NCBI GenBank assembly: GCA_001604045.1
Contig: LVAN01000018.1
Span: forward strand, 1 to 42,010
Length of the DNA stretch: 42,010 nt
Origin: Clostridiales bacterium Firm_08
Lineage (GTDB): Bacteria > Bacillota > Clostridia > Oscillospirales > QAKW01
Reading direction: 5' to 3'
Positions within the stretch are counted from its first letter, which is position 1; every line of letters begins with the position of its first letter. The position numbers and the translations under genes are program-made. The notes under the pieces were generated by a model that was given only the letters and a program-made list of their open reading frames with translations, was not told the DNA's origin and did no database searches. This document shows positions 1 to 7,540 of this stretch, piece after piece.

Positions 1-50
1 AAAATACACTTTTTCCCCGGCGCGCCCGCGGTTTTTCGCTTTTCAGCAGG

Positions 51-160
51 CAGATTTCAAAGGCTCCCTTGTGTAAAGGGAGCGGTTTTTTCGGGAACTT
101 TTGTTCCCGAAAAAACCGGGGGATTGCAAGCGAGACCCGGCGGGCGGCAAACCAAACATA
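51..160. repeat. copy of the CTCCCTT...AAGGGAG repeat family
   Basis: A GGCTCCC/GGGAGC hairpin around TTGTGTAAA (about 61-82) is followed by a second long hairpin, GGTTTTTTCGGGAAC pairing with GTTCCCGAAAAAACC (about 83-118), then GGGGGATTGCAAGCGAGAC. The same order (CTCCCTT hairpin, variable hairpin, GAGGGATTGTAAACGAAAC) recurs near 3610, 33330 and 37820. No coding potential is evident. It lies downstream of proS. Resembles short dispersed repeats of gut Clostridia; no mobility gene is nearby. Confidence 0.6.
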
Positions 161-161
161 C

Positions 162-191
162 AAAAAGGGACACGGTTCGTGTCCCCTTTTT
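162..191 (-). terminator. terminator of proS, REP-like palindrome
   Basis: GGGACAC (167-173) pairs with GTGTCCC (179-185) around a GGTTC loop. The stem is flanked by an A run (162-166) and a T run (187-191), so it could terminate on both strands. It lies directly after the proS stop. The stem sequence resembles the palindromes near 13075 and 17690. Confidence 0.8.
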
Positions 192-192
192 A

Positions 193-1629
193 TTAGTACG
201 CTTTTCCCCAATAGACGAGTTTTTTCGCCGGTTTGCCGCAGCAGACGCAGGTATCCGCCACCGTCTCCTGCTCGAGCGGCATACAGCGGCTGCCGACGCC
301 CGTCTTTTCCTTGACGGTTTCCTCGCAGGCGGGATCCCCGCACCACATCGCCTTGACAAATCCGTCTCCCTTTTCATTGAGGGCGGATATGATCTCGTCC
401 GTCGTCCCGCAGACGTAGGTGCGCTTCTCGCGGTTTTCCGTCGCCTTGTCGAACAGCCCTTTGCGGACCTCGTCCAGCTTGCGCGGGATGGCGGTCTCCA
501 GATCGTCAAGCGCGACGGTCTCTTTCGCCCGGTCATGACGGGTGACCAGCACGCACTGCCCCGCCTCGATATCTCTCGGGCCGATCTCCAGCCGCACCGG
601 CACGCCCTTCATCTCATACTCCGCGAACTTCCAGCCGGGGGAGTTGTCGCTGTCGTCCAGCTTGACGCGGCAGAACTTCGACAGTTTTTCTTTCAGCTCG
701 TTCGCCTTTTCCAGCACGCCTTCCTTGTGCATCGCGACGGGGATGATGACGACCTGCACCGGCGCGACGGCGGGCGGCAGCACCAGGCCGTTGTCGTCGC
801 CGTGGGTCATGATGATGGCGCCGATCAGCCGGGTGGTCACCCCCCAGGAGGTCTGGAAGGGATGGACGAGTTTGTTTTCCTTACTGGAATAGGTGATATC
901 GAACGCTTTGGCGAACCCGTCTCCGAAATAGTGACTGGTGCCCGCCTGCAGCGCCTTGCCGTCGTGCATCAGCGCCTCGATGGCGTAGGTGCTTTCCGCG
1001 CCGGCGAATTTGTCCGAGTCGGTCTTTTTGCCCTTGATGACCGGCATCGCCAGCTCCTGCTCGCAGAAGTCGGCGTAGACGTTCAGCATCCGCTCGGTCT
1101 CGGCGATCGCCTCCTCGGCGGTTGCGTGGATGGTGTGACCCTCCTGCCACAGAAACTCACGGCTGCGAAGGAAGGGACGGGTGGTCTTTTCCCACCGCAC
1201 GACGCTGACCCATTGATTATAGAGTTTGGGCAGATCCCGCCAGGAGTGGATGATGTTCGCGTAATGCTCGCAGAACAGCGTCTCGCTCGTCGGGCGCACG
1301 CAAAGGCGCTCCTCGAGTTTTTCCTCGCCGCCGTGCGTCACCCACGCCACCTCCGGCGCGAACCCTTCGACGTGATCCTTTTCCTTGGCGAGCAGGCTCT
1401 CGGGGATGAACATCGGCATACAGACGTTCTCATGTCCCGTCTCCTTGAAGCGGCGGTCGAGCGACTTCTGGATATTCTCCCAGATCGCGTATCCGTACGG
1501 ACGGATGACCATACAGCCCTTGACGCTGGTATATTCGATCAGTTCCGCCTTTTTGACGACGTCGGTATACCATTTGGCAAAATCCACGTCCATCGACGTG
1601 ATCTGCTCCACCATTTTCTTGTTTTCCAC
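193..1629 (-). CDS. proS: prolyl-tRNA synthetase (type 3, archaeal/eukaryotic-like)
   Basis: Charges tRNA-Pro with proline in the cytoplasm. The 478-residue length fits the short ProRS form that lacks the bacterial editing insertion. Class II catalytic elements are visible: RPTSE (motif 2 region, about residues 112-116), [10 protein letters not shown] (about 161-170) and the [12 protein letters not shown] segment (about 256-267). The C-terminal part has paired cysteines (C-G-D-P-A-C and CVCCGKP) typical of the zinc-binding domain, and the chain ends in Tyr (WGKAY), as usual for this type. It is a single-gene unit, divergent from the solute-binding gene and closed by the terminator just downstream. 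No T-box leader (AGGGTGG-type motif) is visible in the 145 bp upstream. Start ATG at 1629. Confidence 0.96.
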   Translation of the reverse strand: MENKKMVEQITSMDVDFAKWYTDVVKKAELIEYTSVKGCMVIRPYGYAIWENIQKSLDRRFKETGHENVCMPMFIPESLLAKEKDHVEGFAPEVAWVTHGGEEKLEERLCVRPTSETLFCEHYANIIHSWRDLPKLYNQWVSVVRWEKTTRPFLRSREFLWQEGHTIHATAEEAIAETERMLNVYADFCEQELAMPVIKGKKTDSDKFAGAESTYAIEALMHDGKALQAGTSHYFGDGFAKAFDITYSSKENKLVHPFQTSWGVTTRLIGAIIMTHGDDNGLVLPPAVAPVQVVIIPVAMHKEGVLEKANELKEKLSKFCRVKLDDSDNSPGWKFAEYEMKGVPVRLEIGPRDIEAGQCVLVTRHDRAKETVALDDLETAIPRKLDEVRKGLFDKATENREKRTYVCGTTDEIISALNEKGDGFVKAMWCGDPACEETVKEKTGVGSRCMPLEQETVADTCVCCGKPAKKLVYWGKAY

Positions 1630-1788
1630 AGTCTTTCAAACTCCCTTACTGACTTGTTACCCGTCTATCATATCACATAATTTCCAAAAAGAAAACACAA
1701 TTTTTATTTTTTTTGAAAATACCCCTTTATTTTGTGATTTTTATGTGGTATCATATACAAAGGAATATTCCGTATGGAGGTAGAAAAT

Positions 1789-3123
1789 ATGAAAAAGATC
1801 GTAAAACTGACCGCTCTGCTTCTGACGCTCGCGGTATCTGTCGCGGCGCTGGGCGGCTGCGTCATCCAGCACGACACGGGCTCGAGCGATACCGTCGTGG
1901 AGACGGAACTGCGCATCGGCGTGCCGTTCGGTTCGGACAGCGCGCTCTGGCCGGCGTTCGAAAAGATGCTGCAGGATTATATGGAATATTATGAAAGCGA
2001 AAGCAACACGCTGAAATTCAAAGTCACCAAAGTGCCGGAACCCGGCACGGACGACTATAAGGAATTCGTCAAAAACGTCGCGGCGGACAAGATCGACCTG
2101 TTCGTCTCCCCCGCCTGCGACGACTTGAACGATCTGATCGAGAACAAAAAGATCTCGACCCTCACCGTGATGACGGCGAAGGACGGCACCATCACCGCGT
2201 CGCTGCTGCCGATCTATAAAGACCTCACCCGCGTCTATAACGGCTCCTCTTATATGGTGCCGTTCAACGGCGTGTTCCAGGGACTTTTCTATAACAAAGA
2301 CGTGTTCGAGGCGGCGCAGGTCCCCGTCCCCACCGACTGGGCGAGCCTTATGAGCGCCGTTGCCGCGCTGAAAGAAAAAGGCGTCACGCCGTTTGCCGCG
2401 GGATTTGCGGACGGCGCCGGCTACTGGCTGGACGAGATGATCCTCGCGGAGGGCGGCACGGCGGAACATAACGCCCTGCCTTCCAAGGGCGTTATCAACA
2501 GCTGGAAGCGCGCCGTCACCGACATCAAAAACCTCTATGCCGCGGGCGCCTTCGCGCCCGGCGCCCTGTCCCAGAACCAGGTGGACGCCGTCAACCAGTT
2601 CAAGAGCAAATCCGCCGCGATGATCCTCGCCTCTACCGAGGATCTGCGGGGCGTGACCGACGCCAACGTTGTGTTTATGTCCCTCCCGGCGACCTCTACC
2701 GGCATCAAGGAAGCGGGCGATCTGATCGGCACCGCGTCCTACGGCGTCTACATCAACGCCAAAGCCCTTAACGCCAATGTGGACGACTCCACGACACTGA
2801 GCAGCGTTATGTATGAGTTCATCAACGACTACTACACCGGCAGCGACTATTACGTCGATTTCCTCTCCGAGGACGGCAAACTGCCCTTCAACACGGGGCT
2901 GTCCGGCGATATCGAAAATCCGCTGATGAAGCAGTGCTTCACGGTCGTGAGAAACGCCAAGCACGCCGACGCGCCGCTCTCCGACAGTATGCTGTGCTAT
3001 GACAGGCTCGTAACGGGTCTTTCCGACGTGCTGAACGGCGCCACGAGCGTCGACGATTATCTCTCCGCCGTTTCCGCCGCCGAGATCGAGGCGCAGGCCG
3101 CCGCGGAAGCCGAAAAGAAATGA
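1789..3123 (+). CDS. extracellular solute-binding lipoprotein (ABC family 1-like)
   Basis: Predicted sugar- or oligosaccharide-binding lipoprotein on the outer face of the membrane. The N-terminus is a lipoprotein signal (MKKIVK, hydrophobic run, then LGGC lipobox with Cys near residue 22). The body has family-1 binding-protein features: a VPFNGVFQGLFYNKDVFEAAQVPVPTDW-type segment (residues about 160-185) and a C-terminal helical region rich in Asp/Tyr. A GGAGG (1776-1780) sits 8 bases before ATG 1789, so this start is preferred over the in-frame ATG at 1774, which lies within the ribosome-binding site. No ABC permease or ATPase gene adjoins it, so it is an orphan binding protein or partners with a transporter elsewhere. 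Its stop overlaps the next start (ATGA). Confidence 0.85.
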   Translation: MKKIVKLTALLLTLAVSVAALGGCVIQHDTGSSDTVVETELRIGVPFGSDSALWPAFEKMLQDYMEYYESESNTLKFKVTKVPEPGTDDYKEFVKNVAADKIDLFVSPACDDLNDLIENKKISTLTVMTAKDGTITASLLPIYKDLTRVYNGSSYMVPFNGVFQGLFYNKDVFEAAQVPVPTDWASLMSAVAALKEKGVTPFAAGFADGAGYWLDEMILAEGGTAEHNALPSKGVINSWKRAVTDIKNLYAAGAFAPGALSQNQVDAVNQFKSKSAAMILASTEDLRGVTDANVVFMSLPATSTGIKEAGDLIGTASYGVYINAKALNANVDDSTTLSSVMYEFINDYYTGSDYYVDFLSEDGKLPFNTGLSGDIENPLMKQCFTVVRNAKHADAPLSDSMLCYDRLVTGLSDVLNGATSVDDYLSAVSAAEIEAQAAAEAEKK

Positions 3124-3515
3124 GTAAAAAAGCCGCCTTTCTCTTTATCGGCGGGCTGATCCTCGCCATCATCGTCATCTCCGTCGTCAGTATGATCTTT
3201 TGGGGCCCCAAAAAGGAGCGCGCTTATATCTACGTGACGACCGAGGGCTTCGGTGAGGACAAGGACGTCACCGACCGCCTGCTCACCATCGACCCCGGCG
3301 ACACGCTGGTCGACGTGATGAGCCTTAAATATAAGGAATACTACGAAAAATTCGAAAGGCCGCTGGTACGGCAAAATGAATTCGTGGAATTCCTCGGACG
3401 CAAAAAAGAGAACAATATGAAGATCCGCGTCTATATCGACGACGTCCTCACCCTGGACATTTCCCAGGCCTACCTCGGCACGGGAAGCAGGATCAAATTT
3501 GTTTACACGAAATAA
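3120..3515 (+). CDS. small membrane-anchored protein of unknown function
   Basis: Not recognised. 131 residues: one N-terminal membrane segment (about residues 7-27, preceded by KK), then an extracytoplasmic domain of about 100 residues with alternating hydrophobic strands (RAYIYVTTEG; IRVYIDDVLTLDI; IKFVYTK) and a charged central helix (LKYKEYYEKFERP). It overlaps the upstream lipoprotein gene by four bases (ATGA), so translation is probably coupled and the two products may work together at the cell surface. It is followed by a strong terminator. A small accessory of the binding protein is the simplest inference. Confidence 0.75.
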   Translation: MSKKAAFLFIGGLILAIIVISVVSMIFWGPKKERAYIYVTTEGFGEDKDVTDRLLTIDPGDTLVDVMSLKYKEYYEKFERPLVRQNEFVEFLGRKKENNMKIRVYIDDVLTLDISQAYLGTGSRIKFVYTK

Positions 3516-3545
3516 ACCGCTCCCTATAATGTAATGATCGCGAAA

Positions 3546-3583
3546 CGATCCCGAGGGGTTTCTCCCCGGGATCGTTTTTTCTT
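3546..3583 (+). terminator. intrinsic terminator of the binding-protein operon
   Basis: CGATCCCG (3546-3553) pairs with CGGGATCG (3567-3574), with a further GGGG/CCCC pairing inside the loop, followed by six T and CTT. It lies 30 bases after the stop of the small membrane protein. Confidence 0.9.
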
Positions 3584-3609
3584 GTCATATAAATAAGGAA
3601 AAATTTGTG

Positions 3610-3710
3610 GGAGCCCTATTAAAGGGAGCTGTCAAAACCGCAGGTTTTGACTGAGGGATTGTAAACGAAACAAAACGGGCCGCCGGGGTCGTCGCCCCCT
3701 GCATGATGTT
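3610..3710. repeat. copy of the GGGAGC...GAGGGATTGTAAACG repeat family
   Basis: GGGAGCCCTATTAAAGGGAGC, a TCAAAACC/GGTTTTGA hairpin, then CTGAGGGATTGTAAACGAAAC, then GGGCCGCCGGGGTCGTCG followed by CCCCCTGCAT. The same downstream part recurs at 33390-33434 and, inverted, at about 38038-38080. No ORF is convincing here. Confidence 0.65.
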
Positions 3711-3793
3711 TCCCTGACGGGAAAACGATGTTTCCCTTTGGGAAAATGATGTTGCGGCAAAGCCGCAAATGATGTTGCCCTTCGGGCAAATTA
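3703..3793. repeat. hairpin array, family 1 (four units)
   Basis: Successive short palindromes separated by ATGATG-type linkers: TTTCCCTGACGGGAAA, TTTCCCTTTGGGAAA, TTGCGGCAAAGCCGCAA and TTGCCCTTCGGGCAA. Stem sequences differ from unit to unit while the linker (A)ATGATG stays the same. Related arrays lie at 7367-7535 and 26425-26735. The block lies between two converging operons. Confidence 0.85.
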
Positions 3794-3895
3794 AGGATAA
3801 AACCTGCAAGCTTTGCTTGCAGGTTTTTCTCATAAAAATTGGTGCGTTTCCCGGCTCCCTTTAATAGGGCTCCCAAAAAGTTGGTAGCGAAGCGT
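3745..3895 (+). repeat. composite repeat element, copy 1 of an inverted pair
   Basis: About 150 bp, nearly identical to the reverse complement of 26531-26680. Order: TTGCGGC hairpin, TTGCCC hairpin, AATTAAGGATAAAACC, a strong hairpin AACCTGCAAGC/GCTTGCAGGTT (about 3801-3825), CTCAT(A/T)AAAATTGG, a GCGTTT segment, GGCTCCCTTTAATAGGGC, then TCCCAAAAAG and a GCAGCGAAGC-like end. The two copies differ at only a few positions by eye. Confidence 0.8.
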
Positions 3896-4087
3896 GACTT
3901 TTTGGGAAAGAGGAGGAGCCGACCGTTTAGCCGTTGCGACGATTTTTTGAAATCGTCGTCGGCTCCATAGGTCGTGTTCCGACGACAGGGAGCTGGCGGC
4001 GAAGCCGTCTGAGGGGTTGTGAACGTAAACGGGTATATCGTAGAGGCCGCCCGCTACGAAACGCGCCTACGAAACCGGCGCGTTTAT
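3896..4087. other. gene-free repeat-derived stretch
   Basis: Contains GACTTTTTGGGAAAG, AGGAGCCGAC, and GACAGGGAGCTGGCGGCGAAGCCGTC followed by TGAGGGGTTGTGAACG, i.e. another diverged copy of the GGGAGC/GAGGGATTG repeat. A hairpin AACGCGCC (4060-4067) / GGCGCGTT (4077-4084) ends just before the stop of the leftward lipoprotein gene. It may act as a weak 3' end structure, but on the minus strand it lacks a T run. The ORFs spanning this block are repeat-derived and not supported. Confidence 0.55.
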
Positions 4088-4765
4088 TTATCGAGCCAAC
4101 GCTTTTTCGATCACCGACCCGTATTTGTCCGGAATGGCGTAAAAGAGGCGGCAGGGATCACTGCTCTCCATCCACTCCATGGTGTAATAGTATTTACCCC
4201 GGTACAAAAAGACGTCCCCGCCGCCTGTCAGACGCAGCAGGATCGGGGCTCTGTCTCCGGTGTCGAGCCGGTCGCCCAGCATGGAAACGTCGTCATTGAT
4301 CAGCGTTTCCCGCAGCATATCCCGCAGGCCGTCGGTAAGGGGATATTCCCCGGTAAGTCCCAATAAGCGGTAAGACGGAATGCCGTCCAGATACTCCGAG
4401 ATCCACTCCTCCATCATATCTTCCCGGTAATAGATCTCGCCGGAATAATACATCCTCGCCGTTGTGAGGTCAGCGGAGATCTCCCCCCTGCTGCCCTCAA
4501 CGTCCAGCAGAAGGAGCGGGACGCCCTCCCCCGCGACGTATACGGGGATCGTTTGCCGCTTGCCGTCCTCCGTATCCCAAAACTCCCCGGACGTTTGCGG
4601 GAACCGGCGGTAAACCGCCTCCTTGTACCGGAAGGAGTGATCCTCCCTGATCCACTCCGCGCGGCCGGCGCGCATCTCCCGCAGTTGCTCATTCGTCGTA
4701 AAGCACCCGCCCAGCAGCAGGGCGGCGGCAAGGCACAGACAGATGACTGTTTTTTTCATTTTCAT
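4088..4765 (-). CDS. YtrA-operon lipoprotein B (paralogue of the preceding gene)
   Basis: Predicted membrane-anchored lipoprotein, 225 residues: MKMKKTVICLCLAAALLLGGC with the lipobox LGGC (Cys at residue 21), then a soluble domain. It clearly shares ancestry with the upstream gene: identical signal core (CLCLAAALLLGGC), the same R-A-x-W-x-x-x-D-x-x-FRY-x-x-x-V-x-R-x-FP pattern, a VPLLLL strand, a DMR/LRDML-ETL segment and a final (Y/F)YxIPD(K/R)Y. It overlaps the upstream gene by four bases (ATGA) and is last in a five-gene operon with an ABC exporter, suggesting an accessory or stress-sensing role at the membrane. Function unknown. Confidence 0.82.
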   Translation of the reverse strand: MKMKKTVICLCLAAALLLGGCFTTNEQLREMRAGRAEWIREDHSFRYKEAVYRRFPQTSGEFWDTEDGKRQTIPVYVAGEGVPLLLLDVEGSRGEISADLTTARMYYSGEIYYREDMMEEWISEYLDGIPSYRLLGLTGEYPLTDGLRDMLRETLINDDVSMLGDRLDTGDRAPILLRLTGGGDVFLYRGKYYYTMEWMESSDPCRLFYAIPDKYGSVIEKALAR

Positions 4766-5400
4766 CTCGCCTTCTCGATGATCTCCCGATACCTGTCGGG
4801 GATCTTATAGTAGAGCGTCAGCCGGCTGTTCAGCCACGCGGCGAAATAATAGTCCTTGTCGATCCGGCAGACTTCCCCGCCCTCGGAGTACCGGAACAGC
4901 ACCTCGGAATACATCACGCTGCCGTCTCCGGTCCGGCGGAAGGGAGAAACGGTCAACAGCGTCTCAATGAGCATTTGCCGCATATCCGCGCCGACGGGAA
5001 ACTCCGCCGAAACGCCTTCCTTATAATATCCGCCCATGGCGTCCACCTGCGCCGCGAGGCGGTATTTGAACTCGTCCTCCCGCGTGTAGATAACGCCGTC
5101 CGCGAGCGCCAGCGTCCGGGCGGCGGTGACTCGACCGTTCTCGCCGCTGTTTTTAAGCAGCAACAGCGGGACGTCTTTGTCCGCGATGATGATAGGGTCG
5201 GTCTTTTGCCCGTTGAACACGGGCAAAAACTTACCCGCGTTGAACGGGAACAGACGAAAGACGGTGTCCTCATACCGGAAGGTCTCGTCTGTCACCCAAG
5301 TCGCGCGCATGGCGCGCAGATCGTCGATCTCCCTCTGCGTGACGCACCCGCCCAGCAGCAGAGCGGCGGCAAGGCACAGACAAACTATGGATCGTTTCAT
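4762..5400 (-). CDS. YtrA-operon lipoprotein A
   Basis: Predicted lipoprotein, 212 residues: a short positively charged start, CLCLAAALLLGGC lipobox (Cys near residue 19), then a folded domain of about 190 residues with no recognised family. The start ATG 5400 is preceded by GGAG nine bases upstream. It begins six bases after the ABC permease stop, so it belongs to the same transcript. The tandem paralogue downstream shows a local duplication. In family terms, YtrA-type operons often carry extra membrane or lipoprotein genes of unknown role. Whether these two bind a substrate or an envelope-active compound cannot be told from sequence. Confidence 0.82.
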   Translation of the reverse strand: MKRSIVCLCLAAALLLGGCVTQREIDDLRAMRATWVTDETFRYEDTVFRLFPFNAGKFLPVFNGQKTDPIIIADKDVPLLLLKNSGENGRVTAARTLALADGVIYTREDEFKYRLAAQVDAMGGYYKEGVSAEFPVGADMRQMLIETLLTVSPFRRTGDGSVMYSEVLFRYSEGGEVCRIDKDYYFAAWLNSRLTLYYKIPDRYREIIEKAR

Positions 5401-5406
5401 ATCGCA

Positions 5407-6207
5407 TCACTCCAGATTGAGTTTTTTATACGTTATGACATTCGTCACCCCGAAAAAGATGGCGCACTGCGCGAGGTAGTATCCAATGCCGATGGCAAGC
5501 GCCGCGTTTGGATAGTCATTGATGAAATCGTTGATCGCGAGCATGAACGCCGATCCGTCCAGGACGATCATGAAAACGATCAGGATGGTGCCGAGGATCT
5601 GCGTGGCGAAATAATACGCGAAGTAGACGCCGACCGCCGCGAGGATCTTGTTCTTTTTCGCCATCTGACCGACGGCGATACAGGCGTAGACCAGCAGATA
5701 GAACGTCGCCGCCGCGCACAGCGCGATGAGCGCGAACTCAACGGCATAGAGGACGAAACGGCCGGGTCCCGCCGCCTCGATCATCTGCCGGCAGTAATAG
5801 ATCGCGACATGCCACATCTCGACAAGCAACTCTCCCGAAAACGCCACGCAGAACGCCGCGAATGCGACGACGGCGCTCGCCGCCGTGAACAGCATCGCCG
5901 TCCAGAATTTTACGCTGATGTGCTGAAACGGGGTCACCGGCAGGGTGAAGGACAGATAGCCCTCCGCCGTATACAGATTGGTATAAAACCGCCGGATGAC
6001 CGTGACGACAGTCATCGCCGCCACCGCGATGATGCCCAGCGACAGCGCCACGACGGCGGAGCCGAACACCACGCCGTACACCGTGCTTTCGCTTTCGAAA
6101 AAACGGATCAGCCTTGTCAGCAGGGCGATACCGCCCAGCACGCCCCAGATCGGCAGCATCGTCCGCCCCAGCGAGCGGATCTCGTATTTGAAAAGTCTCG
6201 TTACCAT
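5407..6207 (-). CDS. ABC-2-like transporter permease of the YtrA operon
   Basis: Integral membrane protein of 266 residues with about six hydrophobic segments (near residues 15-33, 42-70, 100-125, 150-180, 190-220 and 235-255). The loop YLSFTLPVTPFQHISVKF (about 85-102) resembles the T-L-P-V-x segment common in ABC-2 permeases of this type. Start chosen at ATG 6207: GGGAGG lies seven bases upstream, and the ATG overlaps the ATPase stop (ATGGTAA). The longer ORF from 6228 lacks such a site. It should pair with the ATPase encoded just upstream, forming an exporter. Substrate unknown; relatives of YtrA systems respond to cell-envelope antibiotics. Confidence 0.85.
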   Translation of the reverse strand: MVTRLFKYEIRSLGRTMLPIWGVLGGIALLTRLIRFFESESTVYGVVFGSAVVALSLGIIAVAAMTVVTVIRRFYTNLYTAEGYLSFTLPVTPFQHISVKFWTAMLFTAASAVVAFAAFCVAFSGELLVEMWHVAIYYCRQMIEAAGPGRFVLYAVEFALIALCAAATFYLLVYACIAVGQMAKKNKILAAVGVYFAYYFATQILGTILIVFMIVLDGSAFMLAINDFINDYPNAALAIGIGYYLAQCAIFFGVTNVITYKKLNLE

Positions 6208-6899
6208 TTGAATACCTCCCGGAACCACTCGTCCACGCTCATACCGTGACTTTCACGGATCTGTTCCACCGACTGATGTAAAAGGATCCTGCCGTTCTGA
6301 ATAAAGATGACGTCGTCCAGGATCTGCTCGATGTCCGAGATCAGATGGGTGGAGATGATGACCGACGCCGACGGATCGTAGTTGTCAAGGATGGTGGCGA
6401 TGATGTGATCCCGCGTCGCGGGGTCGACGCCGGCGATGGGCTCATCCAGCACGTAGAGTTTGGCGCGGCGGCTCATCACCAGGATAAGGGACACCTTTTC
6501 CTTGTTGCCCTTGGACAGCGTTTTGAGGCGGCAGTCCGGCGAAATGCCGAGCCGGGTGAGCATCTCCCCCGCCCGCGCCGGGTCGAAGTCCGCGTAAAAA
6601 TCCCCGAACAGTTCAACGACCTGCCGCACCGTCATACGCGCGTCAAGATAGTTGTTGTCCGGAAGATAGGACACCTTGCTTTTGGTGACGACGCCGGGCG
6701 CGTCCCCCTCGACGGTCACCCTTCCCGACGTCGGGGTGAGCAGACCGTTGATCAGTTTTATCAGCGTCGTTTTGCCGGAACCGTTGGGTCCGAGCAGACC
6801 GATGATCCTGCCGCTCTCCACGGCGAGATCGACGTCCTGCAGCGCCGTCACGTTTCCGAAACGTTTGGTGAGTTTTTCACACCTGAGCAGTTCAGCCAT
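6201..6899 (-). CDS. ABC transporter ATP-binding protein of the YtrA operon
   Basis: Cytoplasmic ATPase of 232 residues. Walker A is GPNGSGKTT (about 38-46), Q-loop region SYLPD (about 75), signature LSKGN (about 127), Walker B LYVLDEP (about 147) followed by a D-loop-like AGVDP, and the H-switch STHLI (about 182). The start is ATG 6899 (MAELLRCEKL), preceded by GGAGGAAAGAGACA; the upstream in-frame extension is unlike any ATPase N-terminus and overlaps gntR. It overlaps gntR by eight bases and the permease by seven, so the genes are co-translated. Confidence 0.92.
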   Translation of the reverse strand: MAELLRCEKLTKRFGNVTALQDVDLAVESGRIIGLLGPNGSGKTTLIKLINGLLTPTSGRVTVEGDAPGVVTKSKVSYLPDNNYLDARMTVRQVVELFGDFYADFDPARAGEMLTRLGISPDCRLKTLSKGNKEKVSLILVMSRRAKLYVLDEPIAGVDPATRDHIIATILDNYDPSASVIISTHLISDIEQILDDVIFIQNGRILLHQSVEQIRESHGMSVDEWFREVFKW

Positions 6900-7257
6900 T
6901 GTCTCTTTCCTCCTCCAATATACGGGAAATGTCCTCCCGCGTACAGCCCAGCCGCTCCATCTCGTCAAGATACGCGCGGCTCCTGCGGCGGCGCAGGCGA
7001 TCCAGCGTTTCCCGCGCCGGCGCCGCGTCTTTTCCGACATACCACCCCGAACCACGCACCGAGTAGATCAGCCCCTGCGCCTCCAGCGTTTCCATCGCCT
7101 TCTGAACGGTGTTGGGATTGACGCCCGCCGTCATCGCGACCTCCCGCACCGACGGCAGCCGCGCCTCCGGCGCGTACTCGCCCGTCGCGATCAGCACGCA
7201 GAACCTCTCGCAGATCTGCGGACAGATCGGCAGGGATTTATCCGGTCTCCACGCCAT
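6892..7257 (-). CDS. GntR-family regulator, YtrA subfamily
   Basis: DNA-binding repressor of 121 residues. N-terminal winged helix: I(C)ERFCVLIATGEYAPEARLPSVREVAM-type helices, the recognition helix around GVNPNTVQKAMETLEAQGLI (about 45-64) and the wing SVRGSGWYVG (about 66-75). A short C-terminal helical tail (about 45 residues) replaces the large effector domain of other GntR proteins; this short form defines the YtrA subfamily. It is the first gene of the operon it probably autoregulates. A palindrome covers the promoter just upstream. Confidence 0.92.
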   Translation of the reverse strand: MAWRPDKSLPICPQICERFCVLIATGEYAPEARLPSVREVAMTAGVNPNTVQKAMETLEAQGLIYSVRGSGWYVGKDAAPARETLDRLRRRRSRAYLDEMERLGCTREDISRILEEERDNG

Positions 7258-7277
7258 GTGTGCCCATCTCCTTTTGA

Positions 7278-7299
7278 TTGTACTACCTATCTATTACAA
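7278..7299. promoter_or_regulatory. probable YtrA-type operator
   Basis: Imperfect palindrome: left half TTGTACTACCT, right half ATCTATTACAA, with 8 of 11 positions symmetric (TTGTAnTA...TAnnACAA core). It begins at the last base of the -10 box and runs over the likely transcription start. Binding there would block initiation. Assignment to the adjacent GntR protein is inference. Confidence 0.6.
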
Positions 7300-7327
7300 T
7301 AATACAATTTTTCTTTCGCTTTGTCAA
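7299..7327 (-). promoter_or_regulatory. sigma-A promoter of the gntR-ABC-lipoprotein operon
   Basis: On the minus strand TTGACA (7327-7322), a 17-base spacer, and TATTAT (7304-7299). It lies 42 bases upstream of the gntR start. Confidence 0.85.
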
Positions 7328-7346
7328 GAGAAAATATAAAACTTCG

Positions 7347-7535
7347 GCAGGGGCGGCGACCCCTGCATGATGTTTCCCTGACGGGAAAACGATGTTTCCC
7401 TTTGGGAAAATGATGTTGCGGCGAAGCCGCAAATGATGTTGCGGCAAAGCCGCAAATGATGTCAGGCTCCGCCTGAATGATGTTGCCCTTCGGGCAACAT
7501 CATTTGCCTGAAGGGCAACATCATTCCGCGAAGCG
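7347..7535. repeat. hairpin array, family 1, with reversal of linker orientation
   Basis: Begins with GCAGGGGCGGCGACCCCTGC, then TTTCCCTGACGGGAAA, TTTCCCTTTGGGAAA, TTGCGGCGAAGCCGCAA, TTGCGGCAAAGCCGCAA, TCAGGCTCCGCCTGA and TTGCCCTTCGGGCAA, all joined by ATGATG. After TTGCCCTTCGGGCAA (about 7482-7496) the linker becomes CATCAT, followed by TTGCCTGAAGGGCAA and CCGCGAAGCGG. The array stops six bases short of the DUF1015 stop codon, at the 3' end of that operon, and lies upstream of the gntR promoter. Confidence 0.85.
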
Positions 7536-7540
7536 GCGCG

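Noticed and set aside
124-1680. 518-codon rightward open frame
   Set aside because: Antisense to proS; begins inside a repeat and lacks a ribosome site.
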